This document shows positions 5,868 through 14,987 of a stretch of 15,216 nt of DNA, piece after piece; the first letter of the stretch is position 1, and each line of letters begins with the position of its first letter. The translations under genes were made by a program, and so were the position numbers. The DNA comes from an uncultured bacterium (GTDB lineage: Bacteria; Actinomycetota; Coriobacteriia; Coriobacteriales; Eggerthellaceae): assembly GCA_937890835.1 (NCBI GenBank), contig CALADF010000009.1, forward strand, positions 1-15,216, written 5' to 3'. Under the pieces are notes generated by a model. The model did no database searches, had not been told where the DNA came from, and was given only the letters and a program-made list of their open reading frames with translations.

Positions 5868-7388
5868 CTACCCCTCGAAGGTGACGCGCGCGCCTTGCGG
5901 CGTGTCCTCGATGACAAATCCGAGGGCGACCAAACCGTCGCGCACGCCGTCGGCAACAGCCCAGTTCTTCTCCTTGCGCGCGGCGGCGCGTGCCGCGAGC
6001 AGCGCATCGACCGCCTCGAGCGCATCAGCGCCCGCGTATCCCGCAAGATCGGCGGCCAGGTCGATCACCTCGGCAGGGTAGGCCGCAGATCCCTCGTCCT
6101 CGTCGACGACCGCCACGCCGAGAACATCCATGAGCTCGACGAGCGTATCGCGCGCGGCTCCGAGCGCAACGGCGTCATCGGCGGAGACGGAGCCGCCGCC
6201 TGCAAGCGTGTTGACCTCGCCGACGAACGTGAAGATCTCGCCGAGAGCGCCCGCCGTGTTGAAGTCGTCGTCCATCGCCTGCTCGAACGCAGCGCGAGCG
6301 CGCTCGACCGCCGCCGAAACCGCAGCGGAGTCGATGGCCGACGCAGCGGAGGCGTCGGCGTTCCCGCACAGCCAGTCAAGGTTCTTCACCGTGTTCTCGA
6401 TGCGCTCGAGGGCAGCCTGAGCCTCGGCGACGCGAGCCTCGCCGAACACGAGGGGGCTGCGGTAATGCGTCTGCAGCATGAGCATGCGAAGCACCGCAGG
6501 GCGCACCTGCTCGAGCACTTCGTAGAGCAGCAGGAAGTTGTTGAGCGACTTGCTCATCTTCTCCTCTTCGCCGGTTTCGGCGTTGACCACCTGCAGCATG
6601 CCCGAGTGCATCCAATGGTTGGCGAACGTGCAGCCGTACGCCGCCTCGGATTGAGCGCGCTCGTTCTCGTGATGGGGGAACACCAAATCGGCGCCGCCGC
6701 CGTGGATGTCGAAGGGAAGCCCGAGGTACTTGTGAGACATCGCGGAGCACTCGATGTGCCAGCCGGGGCGACCCTCGCCCCACGGCGACGACCATGAAGG
6801 CTCGCCGGGCTTGGCCGCCTTCCACAACGCGAAGTCGAGCGGGTCGCGCTTGCGGTCCTCAAGGCCCTGACCGTCGGCGCGCAGCTCGCGGTGACCGCCT
6901 TCCATCTCGTCGATGTCGCGACCGGACAACCCGCCGTAACCCGCGTACGAGCGCACGGCGAAGTACACGTCGCCGTCGACCTCGTACGCGTGGCCGCCTT
7001 CGACGAGCTCCTCGACGAGCTTGATCATCTCGCCGATCTCCTCGGTCGCCTTCGGACGCACATCCGGATCGGCGACGCCGGCAGCGTGCATGTCGGCGAC
7101 GAACGCCTCGGTGTACTCGCGCGCGACCTCGGCGGCGGTGCGCCCCTCGTCGTTGGCGCGCTTGATGATCTTGTCGTCGACGTCGGTGACGTTTTGCACG
7201 AAGGTGACGTCGAAACCGCGCCACATGAGGTAGCGGCGAATGGTGTCGAAGGAGATGAACGTGCGCGCGTTGCCGATGTGGATGCGGTTGTACACCGTCG
7301 GCCCGCACACGTACATGCGGACCTTGCCCTCTTCAACGGGAACGAAATCGACCTTGCGGCGCAACTTGGTATCGTAAAGCTTGATCAT
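5868..7388 (-). CDS. cysS: Cysteinyl-tRNA synthetase (506 aa)
   Basis: This class I synthetase attaches cysteine to tRNA-Cys in the cytosol. It has the HIGH-type motif HIGN at 37-40 and KMSKS at 277-281. The four zinc ligands that select cysteine are present at C28, C214, H239 and E243, the last two in PHHENE. A helical C-terminal domain follows. It is about 45 residues longer than the E. coli enzyme (461 aa). The ATG at 7388 has an AGAGGAGA ribosome binding site 8 bases upstream; the frame is open to 7472 but that stretch contains the likely promoter. It lies 117 bases downstream of ispF in the same direction, an order shared with Bacillus-type clpC regions. The leader is too short for a T-box. 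Confidence 0.98.
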   Translation of the reverse strand: MIKLYDTKLRRKVDFVPVEEGKVRMYVCGPTVYNRIHIGNARTFISFDTIRRYLMWRGFDVTFVQNVTDVDDKIIKRANDEGRTAAEVAREYTEAFVADMHAAGVADPDVRPKATEEIGEMIKLVEELVEGGHAYEVDGDVYFAVRSYAGYGGLSGRDIDEMEGGHRELRADGQGLEDRKRDPLDFALWKAAKPGEPSWSSPWGEGRPGWHIECSAMSHKYLGLPFDIHGGGADLVFPHHENERAQSEAAYGCTFANHWMHSGMLQVVNAETGEEEKMSKSLNNFLLLYEVLEQVRPAVLRMLMLQTHYRSPLVFGEARVAEAQAALERIENTVKNLDWLCGNADASAASAIDSAAVSAAVERARAAFEQAMDDDFNTAGALGEIFTFVGEVNTLAGGGSVSADDAVALGAARDTLVELMDVLGVAVVDEDEGSAAYPAEVIDLAADLAGYAGADALEAVDALLAARAAARKEKNWAVADGVRDGLVALGFVIEDTPQGARVTFEG

Positions 7389-7459
7389 GAGCTGGTCTCC
7401 TCTTGTTTCGCGAGCGTCGAACGCCTCCGGCGGCGCGCTCGACGTGTTGAACGTGGTGA

Positions 7460-7468
7460 ATTGTAGCA
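7460..7468 (-). promoter_or_regulatory. Candidate extended -10 promoter for cysS
   Basis: TACAAT (7460-7465, minus strand) is preceded by TGC (7466-7468), an extended -10 element, 72 bases before the cysS start. No -35 is recognisable. The leader contains a two-layer hairpin (GTCGA/TCGAC at 7416-7420 and 7439-7443 around CGCC/GGCG). CysS may therefore be transcribed separately as well as by read-through from ispF. Confidence 0.4.
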
Positions 7469-7505
7469 GCACACCCGGGCTGCGACGCGCGGATTTCGCA
7501 CCGCC

Positions 7506-7997
7506 CTACCTACATCGGCAGACCAGGCACGTCGCGTAGGCGGTGATGCCTTCCTCCCGACCCTCGTATCCGAGCCATTCGGTGGTGGTGGCCTTCACGC
7601 CGACGGCGTCAACCTCAAGGCCCATCGCGCAAGCAAGGTTTTCGCGCATCCGCTCGCGATACGGCGAGAGCTTCGGCGCCTGGCAAGCGATAACGGAATC
7701 GACGTCGATTATCTCGTATCCGCGCCCGCGCACGAACGTCGCCACCGCCGCGAGGAGCTTCAACGAATCGGCATCCTTGTACGCGGGGTCGGTGTCGGGA
7801 AACAGCTTGCCGATATCGCCGCCGCGCACCGCGCCGAGCAAGGCGTCGGATATCGCATGAGCGAGAACGTCGGCGTCGGAATGACCGAGCAGGCCCTTGT
7901 GATGGGGAATCTCGACGCCGCCCAGAATGAGCTTACGGCCTTCGGCGAACGCGTGAACGTCCATGCCCAGGCCCGTCTTCAAATTTCGCACGTCCAT
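7506..7997 (-). CDS. ispF: 2-C-methyl-D-erythritol 2,4-cyclodiphosphate synthase (163 aa)
   Basis: IspF converts CDP-methylerythritol 2-phosphate to methylerythritol cyclodiphosphate and CMP in the MEP isoprenoid pathway. The metal ligands are visible as D13 and H15 in GMDVH and H47 in HSDADVLAH. The C-terminal signature ATTTE-LGYEGR-EGI is intact, and the length is normal for this trimeric enzyme. The ATG at 7997 has a GAAGGA ribosome binding site. It begins 29 bases after the ispD stop, so the two consecutive-pathway genes are almost surely co-transcribed. The final residues after the conserved core are cysteine- and arginine-rich (CLVCRCR), which is slightly odd but lies outside the active site. 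Confidence 0.97.
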   Translation of the reverse strand: MDVRNLKTGLGMDVHAFAEGRKLILGGVEIPHHKGLLGHSDADVLAHAISDALLGAVRGGDIGKLFPDTDPAYKDADSLKLLAAVATFVRGRGYEIIDVDSVIACQAPKLSPYRERMRENLACAMGLEVDAVGVKATTTEWLGYEGREEGITAYATCLVCRCR

Positions 7998-8026
7998 TCG
8001 AACAGTCCTTCGTGGGATAGAAAACC

Positions 8027-8866
8027 TTACTCGTGCCCCCTCTGCAGGATCATGCGCACCAGCGACGCCAACATGACGTAATCCTCGGGAACCGTCAGCT
8101 TGATGTTGTCGCGCTTACCCTCGACCACGAGCACCTTGCCACCCAGCCGTTCGATGAGGGAAGCGTCGTCGGTGCCCACGAATCCGTCGGAGAGCGCGCT
8201 CGCATGGGCGCGGCGGTAGATGCCCGTGCGGAAAACCTGGGGCGTCTGCGCGTTCCAGAACACGCTGCGATCGGGCGTCCCCATGATGACCCCGTCCTCG
8301 ACCACCTTCAGCGTGTCGACAGCGGGATGCGCCACCACGGCGCCGTCCACGTCGAAGTTGCCCTTGACGGTGTTGATGGTGTGCAGGATAAGCTCGGGCG
8401 AGATGAGCGGGCGAGCGCCATCGTGAAGCACGACGTAGTCGTATTCATCGCCGACGAACTCAAGGCCCGAGAACGCGGACTCCTGACGAATGGAGCCCGC
8501 AGGAGCCAAAACCACCGGCGTCACGAAGGGGAACGGGTCGATGGCGCGCTTGAGGTACTCGTCACGACGATCCTCCGGGCACACGATGACGATGAGCCCG
8601 ATATCGCCCACCGCATCGAACGCTTCGGCCGACCAGGTGAGAATGGGCTTGCCCGCTATCTCGACGAGCTGCTTGCCGCCTTCCTTGCCGAAACGCTCGC
8701 CGGTGCCGCCGGCGAGAATGATGGCAGCCGTCTGGGGCTTCTTATCGACCACGCCTTTAAGGCCCGCGACGTTTTGGCTGAGAGCGTCGAAGTCCAAATC
8801 GTCGAAGGCGAGCATCGGCTCGCGCAGCGCCTCGGGCTCGTAAATCGGATCGATGATCTTGGTCAT
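8027..8866 (-). CDS. ispD: 2-C-methyl-D-erythritol 4-phosphate cytidylyltransferase with N-terminal extension (279 aa)
   Basis: IspD joins CTP and methylerythritol 4-phosphate to give CDP-methylerythritol, the step two before IspF in the MEP pathway. The CTP-binding loop LAGGTGERFGKEGGKQ is at residues 51-66. SIRQ (125-128), HDGARPL (148-154), DTLK (184-187), NAQTPQVF (205-212) and TDDAS (232-236) follow in the usual order. The core begins only at about residue 46. The first 45 residues are an acidic extension not found in the 236-aa E. coli enzyme. The ATG at 8866 has an AGGGGGT ribosome binding site. The open frame to 8959 runs through the clpC terminator and is rejected. It lies just downstream of the clpC terminator and heads the ispD-ispF unit. 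Confidence 0.96.
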   Translation of the reverse strand: MTKIIDPIYEPEALREPMLAFDDLDFDALSQNVAGLKGVVDKKPQTAAIILAGGTGERFGKEGGKQLVEIAGKPILTWSAEAFDAVGDIGLIVIVCPEDRRDEYLKRAIDPFPFVTPVVLAPAGSIRQESAFSGLEFVGDEYDYVVLHDGARPLISPELILHTINTVKGNFDVDGAVVAHPAVDTLKVVEDGVIMGTPDRSVFWNAQTPQVFRTGIYRRAHASALSDGFVGTDDASLIERLGGKVLVVEGKRDNIKLTVPEDYVMLASLVRMILQRGHE

Positions 8867-8889
8867 GGCAAACCCCCTGATGGCAAAAA

Positions 8890-8906
8890 ACTTGAATTCA
8901 AGTATA
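8890..8906 (-). promoter_or_regulatory. Candidate ispD -10 element overlapping a 14-bp palindrome
   Basis: TATACT (8901-8906, minus strand) sits 34 bases before the ispD start, immediately after the clpC terminator. It overlaps a perfect palindrome, ACTTGAATTCAAGT (8890-8903), which on the minus strand runs into six T residues (8885-8890). No -35 is seen because that position is inside the terminator stem. The palindrome could be an operator at the start site, or a weak second terminator. Confidence 0.4.
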
Positions 8907-8910
8907 CGTG

Positions 8911-8949
8911 AAAAAACGCGCCCCGCCGTCGAAGAGACGACAGGGCGCG
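8911..8949 (-). terminator. Intrinsic terminator of clpC
   Basis: The outer stem is CGCGCCC/GGGCGCG (8917-8923 with 8943-8949), with further inner pairing around a purine loop. On the minus strand it is followed at once by TTTTTT (8911-8916). It lies 20 bases past the clpC stop codon. Confidence 0.85.
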
Positions 8950-8968
8950 CATGCATCACGCGATAAGC

Positions 8969-11542
<2,574 letters not shown>

Positions 11543-11593
11543 GGTGTGCCTCGATTTCCGAAATACGTGAATGACTGTTAGCTGCTCGTGGTC

Positions 11594-11623
11594 ATACTAG
11601 CACTCTTGAAATACGAGTGCCAA
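11594..11623 (-). promoter_or_regulatory. clpC promoter
   Basis: On the minus strand a -35 TTGGCA (11618-11623) and a -10 TAGTAT (11594-11599) are separated by 18 bases. The start site would be near 11587, giving a leader of about 45 bases before the clpC ATG. Both hexamers fall within or touch the CIRCE arms. Confidence 0.65.
11597..11623 (-). promoter_or_regulatory. CIRCE operator (HrcA binding site) upstream of clpC
   Basis: The inverted repeat has 9-base arms and the exact 9-base spacer of CIRCE. On the minus strand the arms are TTGGCACTC and GAGTGCTAG, against the consensus TTAGCACTC-N9-GAGTGCTAA: 16 of 18 arm positions match and the core GCACTC/GAGTGC is perfect. It overlaps the -35 and reaches the -10, so bound HrcA should block RNA polymerase. 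The hrcA gene itself is not in this window. Confidence 0.85.
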
Positions 11624-11688
11624 AGCAACGCCGCGCGCGAGCGAGCCGTCACGAAATGAGCACGAGGACACGGCAGGGGCCAAAATGT

Positions 11689-11735
11689 AAAAAGCCCCGC
11701 CTCTCTTGCCGTTTCGCAACGGAAGAGGCGGGGCT
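11689..11735 (-). terminator. Intrinsic terminator of lysS
   Basis: A perfect 12-bp stem AGCCCCGCCTCT/AGAGGCGGGGCT (11693-11704 with 11724-11735) holds an inner CCGTT/AACGG stem. On the minus strand it is followed by TTTT and then ACATTTT. It lies 23 bases beyond the lysS stop and insulates clpC from lysS transcription. Confidence 0.88.
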
Positions 11736-11758
11736 CGTTGAGCGGAAATCGCCCGACG

Positions 11759-13750
11759 CTAGTACAGTTTGGCGCCTGCGGGGATGCGATCGTCGACCAT
11801 GAGGACGTTGAGACGCTCCTCACCGTCCTCCTCGTGAATGGCGCTGATGATCATGCCGCAGGAGTAGACGCCCATCATCTTGCGCGGAGGCAAGTTCGTG
11901 ATGGCGATGAGCGTGCGACCGATCAGGTCCTCGGGCTCGTAGTACGCGTGGATGCCCGAGAGGATGGTGCGATCCTCACCCGTTCCGTCGTCGAGCGTGA
12001 ACTGCAGAAGCTTCTTGCTCTTGGGAACGGCGACGCAATCTTTCACCTTCACCGCACGGAAGTCGGACTTGCTGAAGGTGTCGAAATCGACCTCGTCGGC
12101 GAACAGGGGCTCGACGGCCACCTTCGAGTAATCGAGCGTCGGCACCTTGTTGGGTGCGTACACGTCGGCTGCGGGCTCGATGACTTCGGAAGCCACCGCT
12201 GCAGATTCGGCGGCCGACGCCTGAGCGGACACCCGAGAGGGCGCGTGCTGCGCGGGAGATTCATCGCGCATATGAGGAAAGAGCAGCACATCGCGGATGG
12301 ACGGCGCGTCGGAGAGCAGCATGACCAAGCGGTCGATGCCGATGCCCACGCCGCCCGCAGGCGGCATACCGTACTCGAGCGCGCGGATGTAGTCGGCGTC
12401 GTAGCCCATGGCCTCGTCGTCGCCCATGCCCTTCGCCTCGACCTGCGCGCGGAAGCGCTCGGCCTGATCAACCGGGTCGTTGAGCTCGGTGAAGGCGTTG
12501 GCGTACTCATGGCCCATGATGAACAGCTCGAAACGCTGCGTGAGCTCCGGGTTGTCGGCCTTCTTCTTCGCCAACGGGGACACCTCGAGCGGGTGGTCGA
12601 TGACGAACGTCGGCTGGACGATCTTCTCCTCGGCGACGGCCTCGAAGATCTCGGCGATGAGCTTACCACGGCCCCATGCATCCTCGGCGTGACCGCCGTT
12701 GGCCTCCAGGATGGCGACGAGCTCCTCACGCGTGCGGTCGAAGCTGACGTCGGTGCCCGCGCCTTCGGTGGCCAGCTCGCACATGGACTTGCGCGGCCAC
12801 GTGCCGGACAAGTCGATGTCGGTGCCCTGGTAGTTGATCCGGAGCGTGCCGCAGGCGGCCATGGCGGCAGCCTTGATGTAGCCTTCGGTGAGCTCCATCA
12901 TGCCCTCGAGGTCGGTGAACGCCTGGTAAGCCTCCATCGTGGTGAACTCGGGGTTGTGGTACGGGTCCATGCCCTCGTTGCGGAACTGACGACCGATCTC
13001 GAACACCTTCTCGAAACCGCCGACGAGCAGGCGCTTCAGCGGCAGCTCGGTGGCGATGCGCAGGAAGTAGTCGCGATCGAGCGCGTTGAAGTGCGTGACG
13101 AACGGCTTTGCGTTCGCGCCGCCCAGAATGGGATGCAGAAACGGAGTCTCCACCTCGTAGAAGCCCTGCTCCTCCATGTAGCGGCGAATGGCGGAAACCA
13201 CCTTGAAGCGCTTCTCGAACGTGGTCTTCACCTCGGGGTTCATGACCAAATCGACATAGCGCTGGCGATAGCGCGTCTCCTTGTCGGCAAGCCCGTGGAA
13301 CTTCTCGGGAAGCGGGCGCAGCGACTTCGACAAAAGCTCGAACGACTCGACGGCGACGGAAAGCTGGCCGCGGCGCGTGCGCATCATGGTGCCGTGCACG
13401 CCGATCCAGTCGCCCACGTCGAGGTCCTTCAGCTTGGCGAACGAATCTTCGCCAAGAGCGTTCACGCGGCAGAAAAGCTGCATGTCGGCCGTGGCGTCGC
13501 GCAGTTCGAGGAAGGCGAGCTTGCCCTGATCGCGCTTCGCCATGACGCGGCCGGCGATGGCGACCGCGTCCTCGGTGCTCTCGCCGTCCTCAAGACCCGC
13601 ATAGGCCTCGTTCAGATCGGCGATGTGATGGGTGTAGGCGAACGCGTGACCGTACGGGTCCTCGCCCGCGTCGATCATCGCCTGGCGCTTGTTACGACGA
13701 ACCTCGATGGGGTCGTCTTCGATAATTTGTTCGGTGGTTTTATCGGTCAT
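11759..13750 (-). CDS. lysS: Lysyl-tRNA synthetase, class II, with C-terminal tRNA-binding (tRBD/EMAP-II-like) domain (663 aa)
   Basis: Residues 1-495 are a complete bacterial class II LysRS: an N-terminal OB-fold anticodon domain (about 60-145), motif 2 with FRNEG (256-260) and PEFTTMEAY (267-275), and motif 3 GIGIDRLVMLL (469-479). Bacterial LysRS normally ends here at about 490-505 residues. This protein continues through an Ala/Ser/Pro-rich linker (497-545) into a second OB-fold (about 556-663). It resembles the C-terminal domain of bacterial MetRS and the tRNA-binding proteins CsaA/Trbp111/Arc1p (for example SDFRAVKVKDC, SGI, GRTLIAITNLPPRKMMGVYS). The added domain should strengthen tRNA binding or dimerisation. 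The ATG at 13750 follows GAAGGA; the frame is open to 13783. It lies 65 bases after greA, same direction, and has its own terminator. Confidence 0.97.
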   Translation of the reverse strand: MTDKTTEQIIEDDPIEVRRNKRQAMIDAGEDPYGHAFAYTHHIADLNEAYAGLEDGESTEDAVAIAGRVMAKRDQGKLAFLELRDATADMQLFCRVNALGEDSFAKLKDLDVGDWIGVHGTMMRTRRGQLSVAVESFELLSKSLRPLPEKFHGLADKETRYRQRYVDLVMNPEVKTTFEKRFKVVSAIRRYMEEQGFYEVETPFLHPILGGANAKPFVTHFNALDRDYFLRIATELPLKRLLVGGFEKVFEIGRQFRNEGMDPYHNPEFTTMEAYQAFTDLEGMMELTEGYIKAAAMAACGTLRINYQGTDIDLSGTWPRKSMCELATEGAGTDVSFDRTREELVAILEANGGHAEDAWGRGKLIAEIFEAVAEEKIVQPTFVIDHPLEVSPLAKKKADNPELTQRFELFIMGHEYANAFTELNDPVDQAERFRAQVEAKGMGDDEAMGYDADYIRALEYGMPPAGGVGIGIDRLVMLLSDAPSIRDVLLFPHMRDESPAQHAPSRVSAQASAAESAAVASEVIEPAADVYAPNKVPTLDYSKVAVEPLFADEVDFDTFSKSDFRAVKVKDCVAVPKSKKLLQFTLDDGTGEDRTILSGIHAYYEPEDLIGRTLIAITNLPPRKMMGVYSCGMIISAIHEEDGEERLNVLMVDDRIPAGAKLY

Positions 13751-13785
13751 GCGATGTTCCTTCGAATCACAGATCGTGTGCAACG

Positions 13786-13812
13786 AAAAGGCCGAGCGCA
13801 GCCAAGCGTGCC
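13786..13812 (-). terminator. Weak terminator or attenuator between greA and lysS
   Basis: An imperfect hairpin (GGC 13790-13792 with GCC 13810-13812, then GCGC 13796-13799 with GCGT 13806-13809 across a 3-base bulge) is followed on the minus strand by TTTT. It begins 3 bases after the greA stop. It is too weak to be sure of, and could reduce rather than stop read-through into lysS. Confidence 0.3.
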
Positions 13813-13815
13813 TGC

Positions 13816-14286
13816 TTAGTGCTCGATCTTCAAAATGGTGAGGCTGATCTCCCTGCCGGTGGGGCCGGTGGTCGTGATCTCGTCACCCTTCTTGTGGCCG
13901 AGAAGAGCGGACCCCACGGGCGACTCGTTGGAGATCTTGCCCGCCGCGACGTCGGACTCGGCGGCGCCCACGATGGTGAAGACGCGCTCCTTGCCGTTCA
14001 TGTCGACGGTCACGACCGAGCCGATGTTGACCTTGCTCGAGCGCTTCGGGGTGTTGACCACGGTCGCCTCGGACAGGATGCGCGTGATCTCGGCGATGCG
14101 GGCCTCGGTCATGCCCTGCTCGTTCTTCGCGTCGTCGTACTCGGAGTTCTCCGAGATATCGCCGAACTCGCGGGCGACCTTGATGCGCTCGCCGATCTCG
14201 GCGCGCTTTTCCGTCTCGAGGTAATGAAGCTCTTCCTCGAGCTTCTCGCGACCCTCCTGGGTCAAGATGTAATTGCCTTCAGCCAT
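13816..14286 (-). CDS. greA: Transcription elongation factor GreA (156 aa)
   Basis: GreA inserts a coiled coil into the secondary channel of RNA polymerase and stimulates cleavage of backtracked transcripts. The protein has the long N-terminal coiled coil (about 8-75) with the acidic tip motif GDISENSEYDDAK, which carries the catalytic Asp and Glu. It ends with the FKBP-like C-terminal domain, including SPVGSALLGHKKGDE and GREISLTILKI. The length equals the family norm (E. coli 158). The ATG at 14286 has AAGGGGA about 10 bases upstream; the frame is open to 14331 but that part is the leader hairpin. It is followed by lysS 65 bases on, a pairing common in Gram-positive bacteria. Confidence 0.97.
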   Translation of the reverse strand: MAEGNYILTQEGREKLEEELHYLETEKRAEIGERIKVAREFGDISENSEYDDAKNEQGMTEARIAEITRILSEATVVNTPKRSSKVNIGSVVTVDMNGKERVFTIVGAAESDVAAGKISNESPVGSALLGHKKGDEITTTGPTGREISLTILKIEH

Positions 14287-14313
14287 GATTATCCAATCCC
14301 CTTCTAACACAGC

Positions 14314-14338
14314 GGCACGCTTGGGATGCAAGCGTGCC
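14314..14338 (-). promoter_or_regulatory. Perfect hairpin in the greA leader
   Basis: GGCACGCTTG (14314-14323) and CAAGCGTGCC (14329-14338) form a perfect 10-bp stem with a 5-base loop, ending 27 bases before the greA start. On the minus strand no U-tract follows, so it is not an obvious terminator of tatA. On the plus strand TTT follows, but no plus-strand gene is nearby. It may be a leader structure or an RNA processing site. Confidence 0.55.
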
Positions 14339-14392
14339 TTTCAAGCTTTTATTGGACGCCGCTGCGATGAGGCGACGCTTGTAAGCCGCAGA

Positions 14393-14650
14393 CTACTCGG
14401 CCTTTTTCTTGACGACCTTCTTGACGACCTTCTTAGGAGCGGCGCCGTCCTCCACGACCTCCTCGACGACCTCTTCCTCATCAGCGGCCTCTTCGACCTT
14501 CTTGTCGCCGGAGCTGATGCCCTCGCGCAGGTTCTTGACGGTCTTGCCAAGCGCACTGCCGAGCTTGGGAAGGTTCTTCGGGCCGAAGATAAGCAGGATT
14601 ACCACGAGAATGATAAGAAGCTCGGGCACGCCCATTCCCAGAATTTTCAT
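14393..14650 (-). CDS. tatA: Sec-independent twin-arginine translocase subunit TatA (85 aa)
   Basis: TatA builds the pore or patch through which folded proteins with twin-arginine signals cross the membrane. One hydrophobic helix (about residues 8-21, GVPELLIILVVILLIF) with the conserved Pro-Glu at 9-10 leads into the hinge FGPKNLP (22-28). An amphipathic helix follows (about 29-46). The tail is acidic (EEAADEEEVVEEVVED) and then lysine-rich (KKVVKKVVKKK). I chose the ATG at 14650 over the in-frame GTG at 14662, since the GTG lies within the GGAGGA ribosome binding site. The neighbours are tRNA-Pro upstream and greA downstream; tatC is not here. TatB/TatE are alternatives but the short length and FGP-LP motif fit TatA. 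Confidence 0.93.
   Translation of the reverse strand: MKILGMGVPELLIILVVILLIFGPKNLPKLGSALGKTVKNLREGISSGDKKVEEAADEEEVVEEVVEDGAAPKKVVKKVVKKKAE
14406..14429. repeat. 12-bp tandem repeat within tatA
   Basis: TTCTTGACGACC occurs twice in direct tandem (14406-14417 and 14418-14429), with a third partial copy to 14434. It encodes the VVKK repeats of the TatA tail and keeps the frame because 12 is a multiple of 3. Confidence 0.8.
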
Positions 14651-14716
14651 GCGATCCTCCACGGGTTCCCGGCAAGGCCGAAACCCTGCCCACGTAAAGA
14701 ACGAGGCACAACGCCC

Positions 14717-14735
14717 CGCCCGTTCATAACGGGCG
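14717..14735 (-). promoter_or_regulatory. Hairpin in the tatA upstream region
   Basis: CGCCCGTT (14717-14724) pairs with AACGGGCG (14728-14735) across a 3-base loop, 67 bases upstream of the tatA start. On the minus strand it is followed by GGGCGTTG, not a U-tract. I could not find a convincing tatA promoter between 14736 and 14849. Confidence 0.4.
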
Positions 14736-14844
14736 TTAGATTAACACAATCGCAGGAAAATAGGGCGTTTTGCTATAAAGAACACACGGGGAAGCGGTGC
14801 GAAGAGCACGCAGGAATGCAGCGTGCGGGGCATATGGCGGCAGC

Positions 14845-14877
14845 AAAAGAAAGGCCGAGGCGTGAGCCTCGGCCTTT
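14845..14877 (-). terminator. Intrinsic terminator of tRNA-Pro
   Basis: A perfect 12-bp stem AAAGGCCGAGGC/GCCTCGGCCTTT (14850-14861 with 14866-14877) closes a GTGA (minus: TCAC) loop. On the minus strand the stem ends in TTT and continues CTTTTGC. It is 8 bases past the encoded CCA of the tRNA. Confidence 0.88.
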
Positions 14878-14885
14878 GAATTCGA

Positions 14886-14962
14886 TGGTCGGGATGACAG
14901 GATTTGAACCTGCGACCTCTGCGTCCCGAACGCAGCGCTCTACCAAACTGAGCCACATCCCG
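14886..14962 (-). tRNA. tRNA-Pro (anticodon CGG), 3' CCA encoded
   Basis: The minus strand folds into a full cloverleaf. The acceptor stem is CGGGATG/CATCCCG with discriminator A and an encoded CCA. The D arm is GCTC/GAGC with the loop containing GG. The anticodon stem is CTGCG/CGCAG around the loop TTCGGGA (anticodon CGG, reading CCG). The T arm is GCAGG-TTCAAAT-CCTGT. CCG is a frequent proline codon in a GC-rich genome. It has its own promoter and terminator, so it is a single-gene transcript. Confidence 0.97.
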
Positions 14963-14987
14963 ATGCCGTCTTGCGACAGCGGACGAT

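Noticed and set aside
7389..7505. T-box leader for cysS
   Set aside because: The gap is 117 bases with a candidate promoter in the middle; there is no T-box sequence or specifier stem. The lysS leader is likewise too short.
11597..11623. CtsR operator for clpC
   Set aside because: The repeat is inverted with a 9-base spacer and GCACTC arms (CIRCE). The direct heptad repeat of GGTCAAA type expected for CtsR is not seen.
11738..13819. A 693-residue plus-strand open frame opposite lysS
   Set aside because: It mirrors the LysRS reading frame on the other strand, with no recognisable domain and a start inside the lysS terminator region.
14314..14338. greA leader hairpin as an intrinsic terminator
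   Set aside because: In the direction of transcription the stem is followed by GCTGTGTTAG, with no U-tract; the T residues are on the other strand where no gene needs ending.
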